Shown here: one piece after another, positions 58,424 to 64,000 of the stretch
How positions within the stretch are numbered: position 1 is the first letter of the stretch
Layout of the letters: each line of letters starts with the position of its first letter
Assembly (NCBI RefSeq): GCF_001425485.1
Contig: NZ_LMQW01000053.1
Span: forward strand, 125,312-189,311
DNA length: 64,000 bases
Direction: 5' to 3'
Origin: Aureimonas sp. Leaf427
GTDB taxonomy: Bacteria; Pseudomonadota; Alphaproteobacteria; Rhizobiales; Rhizobiaceae
Position numbers and translations under genes: made by a program
The notes under the pieces: generated by a model
What the model saw: only the letters and a program-made list of their open reading frames with translations
Database searches by the model: none
Told to the model about the DNA's origin: nothing

Positions 58424-59443
58424 ATGAAGTCCAAACTCGACGTCGCGCCGGAGCGACAGGCTGACCTCTTCGCGACCTTTCAAGCCGAGAACCCCGCGCC
58501 GCCTGTCGGTCGTGCCGGGTCCTCCCGCCGCATGTCGCACGGTGCACCAGCCCGAGTCCCGGGTCCGTCGCTCGCGGACATGGCCGACATCCTCGACGGC
58601 TCGGACGACTACCGCGTCCTGCGTCGCCTGAAGCCACGTCCGGCGGTGCCCTTCATCCGGCCGATCCCGGCGGGAAAGAAGATCGGCGTCATCCTCGACA
58701 CCGAGACCACGGGGCTCGACCACACGAAGGACGAGGTGATCGAGCTCGGCATGGTCGCCTTCGCCTACGCCGACGGCGTGATCGGCGACGTCGTCGGCGT
58801 GTTTTCCGCGCTGCGCGAGCCGACGGTCGAGATCAGCGCCGAGATCACCCGGATCACGGGCATCACCGCTGAGATGGTGGCGGGACAGAGCATCGACATC
58901 GACGCGGTTGCCGCCTTCGTCGATGACGCCGATCTCGTCATCGCACACAACGCCAAGTTCGACCGTCCCTTTTGCGAGAAGCTTGCTCCCGGGTTCGACT
59001 ACAAGCCTTGGGCCTGCTCGGTCTCGGATGTCGACTGGACAGGCCTGGGCTTCGAGGGCACCAAGCTCGGCTACCTCGTCGGCCAAAGCGGCTGGTTCCA
59101 CAACGGCCACCGTGCCGTCGACGACTGCCATGCCCTGCTGGAGGTTCTCGCGTCCCCATCGAGGACGGAAGCGCTCCGTCCGTTCGCGCAGCTCGCGGCG
59201 TCCGCCGAGCGCACGCGCCTTCGCCTCTGGGCCGAGGGCAGCCCGTTCCACACCAAGGACATGCTGAAGGAACGCGGCTACCGCTGGAACGACGGATCCG
59301 ACGGACGACCGAAAAGCTGGTGGGTCGAGGTCGAGGAGGAGGCACACGCGACGGAGATCGCCTTCCTTCACGAAGAGATCTACCACCTCGCGGTGGATGC
59401 CTGGGTCGAGCGGCTGAGTGCCTGCGAGCGCTTCAAGGCGTGA
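58424..59443 (+). CDS. DEDDh 3 prime-5 prime exonuclease (DnaQ-like)
   Basis: A 339-residue protein. The exonuclease domain has ILDTETTGLD (Asp92, Glu94), AHNAKFDRPF and HRAVDDCHA, the three DEDDh motifs. About 80 disordered residues precede it, and a C-terminal WNDGSDGRPKSWW part follows, as in DNA polymerase III epsilon-like proteins that act on DNA or RNA. It may belong to the island or to the chromosome; a 102-base gap separates it from the nuclease gene. Confidence 0.88.
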   Translation: MKSKLDVAPERQADLFATFQAENPAPPVGRAGSSRRMSHGAPARVPGPSLADMADILDGSDDYRVLRRLKPRPAVPFIRPIPAGKKIGVILDTETTGLDHTKDEVIELGMVAFAYADGVIGDVVGVFSALREPTVEISAEITRITGITAEMVAGQSIDIDAVAAFVDDADLVIAHNAKFDRPFCEKLAPGFDYKPWACSVSDVDWTGLGFEGTKLGYLVGQSGWFHNGHRAVDDCHALLEVLASPSRTEALRPFAQLAASAERTRLRLWAEGSPFHTKDMLKERGYRWNDGSDGRPKSWWVEVEEEAHATEIAFLHEEIYHLAVDAWVERLSACERFKA

Positions 59444-59493
59444 GCGGCGCCCGTGAGCACGCTAAAGAGAAGCGCGCAGGCTGTGTTCATTGT

Positions 59494-60417
59494 TCATCCC
59501 AGCAGGTCTCGATCCCAAGGCGGAGTCGGTCCGAACTGGTCGACCAGAAAGTCGATGAATGCGCGGACCTTGGCGGGGGGGCGGCGGTTGGCGGCGTAGA
59601 TCGCGTAGACGCCGGGAACCTCCAAGAGGGGACGATCGAGGATGACCCTGCAAAGCCCGCCAGAGCGGATGGCGTCGCCGACCAGGAAGGTTGGCTCGTA
59701 GACGAGCCCATGTCCTGCCGAGGCTGCCGCGACCAGCACGTCGCCGTTGTTGGCGCGCAGGTTGCCTTGGATAGGGACGGCGTGGCTGCCGTCCTTCTCG
59801 AACGCCCAACTTCGGGGACCGAGCGTGCTCGACAACGTATAGCCGAGGCAGTTGTGGGTGCTGAGTTCCGCGACTGTCCGGGGCGTGCCGTGCGTCCGCA
59901 GATACTCCGGGGATGCGGCCAGAAGCAGGTGGCAAGGCGCCAGCCTGCGGGCGACGAGCGACTGGTCCTTGATACGCCCGACCCGGATGGCAAGATCCCA
60001 ACCTTCCTCGACGAGGTCTACCGTCCGGTCGTTCAGTCCGAGATCGATGGTTAGGGCGGGATTGAGCTCGGCAAAGGCCGGAAGCAGGGGGGCGAGAGCA
60101 CGCACGCCGAACGACACGGGCGCGTTGACACGCAGGACACCCGTCACCTCGACGCGCTCGGCCATGGCCGCGGCATCCGCTTCCTCGACTTCGGCGAGGA
60201 TGCGCTCGGTGCTTTCGAGGTAACGGCGTCCTGCCTCCGTCAACGTGATGCGACGCGTGGTGCGATGGAGGACCTTCACGCCAAGCCGTTCCTCCAAGGC
60301 CGCCATGTGCTTGGTGGCCATGGTCTGCGACATGCCAAGCGAGCGCGCCGCGCCGGACAGGTTGCCGAGTGCGGCCACGCGGGCGAAGACCTGTAGTCCC
60401 GTGAACTTGTCCAGCAT
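59494..60417 (-). CDS. LysR-family transcription regulator
   Basis: A 307-residue protein starting MLDKFTGLQVFARVAALGNLSGAARSLGMSQTMATKHMAALEERLG, the LysR helix-turn-helix, with a co-inducer domain (NDRTVDLVEEGWDLAIRVG). The ATG at 60417 gives the standard length. It is divergent from the DoxX gene by 100 bases and probably regulates the DoxX and VOC pair in response to a quinone or phenolic compound. Confidence 0.92.
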   Translation of the reverse strand: MLDKFTGLQVFARVAALGNLSGAARSLGMSQTMATKHMAALEERLGVKVLHRTTRRITLTEAGRRYLESTERILAEVEEADAAAMAERVEVTGVLRVNAPVSFGVRALAPLLPAFAELNPALTIDLGLNDRTVDLVEEGWDLAIRVGRIKDQSLVARRLAPCHLLLAASPEYLRTHGTPRTVAELSTHNCLGYTLSSTLGPRSWAFEKDGSHAVPIQGNLRANNGDVLVAAASAGHGLVYEPTFLVGDAIRSGGLCRVILDRPLLEVPGVYAIYAANRRPPAKVRAFIDFLVDQFGPTPPWDRDLLG

Positions 60418-60517
60418 CAACTCACTCCTGAGGTGTGAGCTGTTATGCACCGCGACCGGATTATCGAACAAGTTGGCAGGGGGCACATAGCGCAGGTCAA
60501 ACGCTGGAGTTCCGGAC

Positions 60518-60943
60518 ATGATCGACACCCGCACAGCACCATATGCCGCCACACTCCTGCGCGTTGCGCTGGGGATCCTGTTTTTTGCCCACGTCGGGTT
60601 GAAGGTCTTCGTCTTCACACCTGCCGGCACGGCCCAGTTCTTCCAGAGCCTAAGCCTTCCCGGCCCGCTCGCCTATCTCGTCATCGTCGTCGAGATCGTT
60701 GGCGCCATTGCCCTGATCGCCGGCATCTACAGCCGGCTCGCCGCGCTGGCGCTCATCCCGATCCTGCTGGGTGCCATCGCCACCGTTCACGGCCCGGCCG
60801 GCTTCTTCTTTACCAACCCGAACGGCGGGTGGGAATTCCTCGCGCTCTGGATCGTTGGACTGCTCGGGGTCGCTCTCCTGGGCGAGGGCGCCTACGCCCT
60901 TCGCCCGACCCCGTCCGTCCTCCGCAGCAGCGCGACCCATTGA
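60518..60943 (+). CDS. DoxX-family membrane protein
   Basis: A 141-residue protein with four membrane helices (ATLLRVALGILFFAHVGLKV, LAYLVIVVEIVGAIALIAGI, LALIPILLGAIATVHGP, FLALWIVGLLGVALL), the DoxX/SURF4 layout. CatD of Bacillus, a DoxX protein next to the CatE dioxygenase, protects against catechol and quinones; the same neighbour pair occurs here. RBS is weak (GGA). Confidence 0.88.
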   Translation: MIDTRTAPYAATLLRVALGILFFAHVGLKVFVFTPAGTAQFFQSLSLPGPLAYLVIVVEIVGAIALIAGIYSRLAALALIPILLGAIATVHGPAGFFFTNPNGGWEFLALWIVGLLGVALLGEGAYALRPTPSVLRSSATH

Positions 60944-60980
60944 CGACCAACGTCTGCCTCTCCGTCCCGAGGAGCTCGTC

Positions 60981-61859
60981 ATGACCACCGCCACACACAC
61001 GCGCCGGATCGCCTCGATCGATCCCGTACTGACAGCAGCCCCGCATCGGATCGCGAAGGTCACGCTTGTCGTGCGCGATCTCGACCGTGTCGCCGACTTC
61101 TACCGCAAGGTCATCGGTCTGGAAGACACGGGACGCACCGTGAAGACGATGGGCCTCGGGGTGAATGGCAAGACGCTTCTCGAGCTGCGTCACGAGCCGT
61201 CCGCCAAGCTTCGCTCGCCGCGGGAGGCTGGGCTCTTCCATATCGCCTTTCTGCTGCCCGAGCGGGCCGACCTCGGGGCATGGGTGAACTTCGTTGCGAA
61301 ACAGTCCATCGCCGTCCAGGGGGCGGCCGACCACCTGGTGAGCGAGGCGCTCTACCTTGCCGATCCCGAAGGCAACGGGACCGAGATCTACGTCGATCGC
61401 CCGAGTTCGCAGTGGACCTGGGATGGCGACACGATCCGCATGTCGTCCAACCCCATCGACATGGAGGACCTGATGCGCTCGGCCGCCGGTCGGGCGTGGT
61501 CCGGGTTCTCCGACGGTGGCATCGTCGGACACGTCCACCTCCAGGTCGGAGACCTCGCCCGGGCTGAGGGTTTCTACGGTGACCTCCTCGGCTTTGATCT
61601 AACCAACCGCTACCCCGGCGCCTATTTCTTCGGGACGGGCGGATACCACCACCAGCTCGCCGCCAACATCTGGAACAGCCGCGGCGCGCTACCCCGGACC
61701 GACCTGTCGACGGGTTTGTCGCATGTCGAGATAGAGACGGCCCGCGATGTCCTTGAGGCGACCCGGGGACGCCTGGCCGATCGGATGGAGATCGATGAGC
61801 CATCGCGCCTGACGGTGCGCGACCCTTGGAACACCGCGATCACTCTCACGGCCCGTTGA
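60981..61859 (+). CDS. VOC-family dioxygenase (CatE-like)
   Basis: A 292-residue protein with two VOC (glyoxalase/dioxygenase) halves: HRIAKVTLVVRDLDRVADFYRKVIGL and GHVHLQVGDLARAEGFYGDLLGF. Metal ligands are suggested by His residues in these and in GGYHHQLAANIW and a late glutamate (SHVEIE). The size and domain pair match CatE-type catechol 2,3-dioxygenases. GAGGAG precedes the ATG. It probably cleaves catechols made from quinones. Confidence 0.86.
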   Translation: MTTATHTRRIASIDPVLTAAPHRIAKVTLVVRDLDRVADFYRKVIGLEDTGRTVKTMGLGVNGKTLLELRHEPSAKLRSPREAGLFHIAFLLPERADLGAWVNFVAKQSIAVQGAADHLVSEALYLADPEGNGTEIYVDRPSSQWTWDGDTIRMSSNPIDMEDLMRSAAGRAWSGFSDGGIVGHVHLQVGDLARAEGFYGDLLGFDLTNRYPGAYFFGTGGYHHQLAANIWNSRGALPRTDLSTGLSHVEIETARDVLEATRGRLADRMEIDEPSRLTVRDPWNTAITLTAR

Positions 61860-62042
61860 AGCCTCAGCCTGCTGAACGTCGCGCACGCCGAGATCGGTCG
61901 CGAGGTCGAGGTGCTCTGGGGCGAGCCGGGAAGCCGCCAGAAGCGCATCCGGGCACGGGTCGAACGGTTCCCCTACATGGACCTACCCTTCAACAACGAC
62001 ATCGACACGAGCCGAGGCCCTCAGGCCCTAAAGGCTAGCTAA
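61860..62042 (+). pseudogene. GcvT-family C-terminal remnant
   Basis: The frame directly after the VOC stop reads AHAEIGREVEVLWGEPG ... RVERFPYMDLPFNNDID, the C-terminal barrel part of aminomethyltransferase (GcvT or demethylase LigM type) proteins. The rest of the gene is absent, so this is a 60-codon relic left by a deletion or recombination. Confidence 0.6.
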
Positions 62043-62054
62043 GTCAGGGGCAAG

Positions 62055-62282
62055 GTGATCGCGATCTTCGGCACCGGACCCGGTCGACGACCGCTCCAGC
62101 CGCATCGCCTGACCGGGGCCGCCCGAGCGCGTCTTCCGGAGGCATGCACGGTCCTCTTCCAAAGCAACGACGAGGCGCTAGCGGGCTTCACAACGGCGGA
62201 AGTCGAGGTATTCAACAAGCTACTGGAGCGCTTGATCGCCAACCTCGACCATCTCGTCAGGAACGATGTCGGCGGCCAGTGA
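62055..62282 (+). pseudogene. MarR-family regulator, C-terminal remnant
   Basis: A GTG-start frame of 75 codons reads HRLTGAARARLPEACTVLFQSNDEALAGFTTAEVEVFNKLLERLIANLDHL, the C-terminal dimerisation helices of MarR regulators, with no DNA-binding part. With the LysR, DoxX and VOC genes near it, the lost regulator may have been an MhqR-like quinone sensor, which is inference. Confidence 0.6.
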
Positions 62283-62684
62283 GCGTAGGCGACGACTTAA
62301 ATGTCCGCTTCCGGGAAGCCGCAGCCTCCATCGGAACGGCGAGAAGGGGTCGAAACTCGTCCGACCACTTCCAGACGACTGCTTCCGTGATGCCGATCGA
62401 CTCGGCTGGGTGGTTAGCGGTCAGCCGGCTTTCAGGTATGCGATAGACAGACCAGACTTTGGATCGGCGCTGCCGATGTCTTCGATCTCGATTGACCGTG
62501 TGTTTGGCTCAACGCGGTCGGGCCCCTGGACGGGCCAAGGCCTTGCCGCTTTCCGCGGCTCGCGACATCGTTTAAGGCCGGCCCGTGGTCACGTCCGCCC
62601 TGTATGATGCCTGGGAGCTGTGCTGGAAGGATGTGTCGGCCAGCAACTTGGTTGCTTAATTGAGACGATCGTGGACCCGACGAT
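62283..62684. other. 402-base gap without a supported gene
   Basis: Several short frames are open in both strands, none with a convincing start, coupling or family resemblance. I see no RNA gene or clear promoter. It lies between the MarR remnant and the histidine kinase. Confidence 0.5.
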
Positions 62685-64000
62685 TTGAGTACGTCCCATG
62701 CATTCCTCGCCGGCGGCGGGGCCGCCTCGCGCATGATCCTCGAGCGCGACTGGACTGACCATCCGCTCGGACCTATCTCGGGCTGGCCGGGTGAGTTGCG
62801 TTCTGCGCTCAGCCTGATCCTCAATTCGCCCGAATCCATGATCCTGGCCTGGGGTCCGGATCTCAGCTTCTTCTTCAACGAGACTTACTTCCCGCTTCTC
62901 GGTCCCCGGCTGCCCTGGGCGATGGGCGAGCGCTTCGACAAGGTGTGGGCTGACGCCTGGGCCCAGGCGAAGCCGATCATCGACGCGGCATTCGAGGGCC
63001 GCAGCCAGCGCTTCGTCGATCTGCCCTGGACCCTCGATACCGACCGGGGCGTGCGCGATACCTGGTGGTCGTTCTCTTATTCGCGCGTCCTCGATGGCAA
63101 TGGCGAGGTCGCCGGCCTCTTCATCTTCACCAACGAGACGACGGCGCGCGTGCTCGCCGACCAGGCGCTCCTGGAAAGCCAGGGCCAGCTTCGGACGGCC
63201 AACGAGACGCTGGAACGGCTCGTGGAAGAGCGGACCACCGAGCGCGACCTGATGTGGACCGCTTCGCCGGATCTGATGGTGGTCATCGACGGCGAGGGCA
63301 TGTTGCATAGGGCCAACCCTGCCTGGACGCAGCTCCTCGGCTACGGGCCCGACGAACTCGTCGGGCGCCACGTCAACGAGTTCGTGCTGCCCGACGATCA
63401 TCAGGAAACCGTCGACGCCTATGTCCTGGCCGCCGCGGGCGGCTCGCCGCGGATCGTCAACCGCTACCGCCACAAGGACGGATCGGTCCGATACATCGCC
63501 TGGGCCGCGATCCCCAACGGCGACGTCACCTTCGCGTTCGGACGGGACGTCACGGAGGAGAAGGAGCGCGGCGAGGCGCTGCGCCTTGCTGAGGAGGCGC
63601 TCCGCCAAAGCCAGAAGATGGAGGCAGTCGGGCAGCTCACCGGCGGGCTCGCGCACGACTTCAACAACCTGCTTGCCGGCATTTCCGGCTCGCTCGACAT
63701 GATGCAGACGCGCATCGGGCAGGGCCGCATCGACGAACTCGACCGCTACATGGTGGGAGCGCAAGGGGCGGCCAAGCGCGCAGCGGCCCTGACCCATCGC
63801 CTGCTGGCCTTCTCGCGGCGCCAGACGCTCGAGCCGAAGCCCACCGACGTGAACCGCCTGATCTCCGGGATGGAGGATCTGATCCGCCGCACCGTCGGGC
63901 CGCAGATCATCGTGGAGGCAATCGCGACGGCGGGGCTATGGCCAGCCCTGGTCGATCCGAACCAGCTCGAGAACGCCCTCCTGAATCTGTGCATCAACGC
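62685..64000 (+). CDS. PAS-containing sensor histidine kinase, 5 prime part
   Basis: The frame runs from TTG 62685 to the window edge (438 codons). The product begins [14 protein letters not shown] and [20 protein letters not shown], the start of GAF/PAS-type alphaproteobacterial hybrid kinases. It has a PAS domain ([23 protein letters not shown]), an H-box [15 protein letters not shown] and the start of the ATPase domain with an N-box ([13 protein letters not shown]). An ATG at 62733 is an alternative start. The C terminus is outside the window. Confidence 0.88.
   Translation, partial: MSTSHAFLAGGGAASRMILERDWTDHPLGPISGWPGELRSALSLILNSPESMILAWGPDLSFFFNETYFPLLGPRLPWAMGERFDKVWADAWAQAKPIIDAAFEGRSQRFVDLPWTLDTDRGVRDTWWSFSYSRVLDGNGEVAGLFIFTNETTARVLADQALLESQGQLRTANETLERLVEERTTERDLMWTASPDLMVVIDGEGMLHRANPAWTQLLGYGPDELVGRHVNEFVLPDDHQETVDAYVLAAAGGSPRIVNRYRHKDGSVRYIAWAAIPNGDVTFAFGRDVTEEKERGEALRLAEEALRQSQKMEAVGQLTGGLAHDFNNLLAGISGSLDMMQTRIGQGRIDELDRYMVGAQGAAKRAAALTHRLLAFSRRQTLEPKPTDVNRLISGMEDLIRRTVGPQIIVEAIATAGLWPALVDPNQLENALLNLCIN

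Overview
The window is high-GC alphaproteobacterial DNA, probably from Hyphomicrobiales (Rhizobiales). This is inferred from codon use, from GapR/DUF2312 and DUF2793-type phage proteins, and from the many phage genes of a rhizobial style. No chromosomal housekeeping gene is complete enough to name a genus.

It holds two prophages side by side with chromosome on the right. Prophage A (1 to about 16.85 kb, left end outside the window) is the tail and lysis half of a contractile-tailed phage. In order it has neck proteins, sheath, tube, a tail chaperone with a programmed -1 frameshift, tape measure, hub, plug, spike, wedge, gpJ-like and gpI-like baseplate proteins, fibres, a muramidase, overlapping spanins and a holin-like protein. 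A convergent cluster of small minus-strand genes follows (14.9-16.75 kb).

Next is an intact tRNA-Gly(CCC) at 16928-17002. Its last 49 bases recur at 53589-53637. These are attL and attR of prophage B (36.6 kb), a short-tailed phage. Its layout is: AlpA-like excisionase and a tightly overlapping leftward operon (17.1-19.6 kb); a CI-like repressor with palindromic operators lying in promoter spacers (19.6-20.6 kb); a rightward early operon with a Cro-like protein, GapR, RusA, a replication protein and a NusG-like antiterminator (20.6-24.5 kb); a probable late promoter with a decayed tRNA-like sequence; terminase, portal, scaffold, capsid, head completion and ejection-type proteins (26.4-43.3 kb); glycine-rich and SGNH-esterase receptor-binding proteins; an amidase lysis module; an AT-rich accessory operon (Dam methylase, membrane protein, DGQHR protein); and a tyrosine integrase next to attR.

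Right of attR lies a tightly spaced three-gene operon (winged-helix protein, SMC-like zinc-hook ATPase, PD-(D/E)XK nuclease) that looks like an undescribed defence system. Then come a DEDDh exonuclease, a LysR regulator divergent from a DoxX plus VOC-dioxygenase pair (a quinone or catechol detoxification arrangement), two gene remnants (GcvT-like and MarR-like) and the start of a PAS histidine kinase.

The most interesting candidates are: (1) the SMC/nuclease operon beside attR; (2) the Dam-membrane-DGQHR operon inside prophage B; (3) a HEPN-motif gene inserted between the terminase genes behind a 96-bp duplication that kept both genes intact; (4) a small gene in another frame inside the largest virion-protein gene, directly before a possible nuclease domain.
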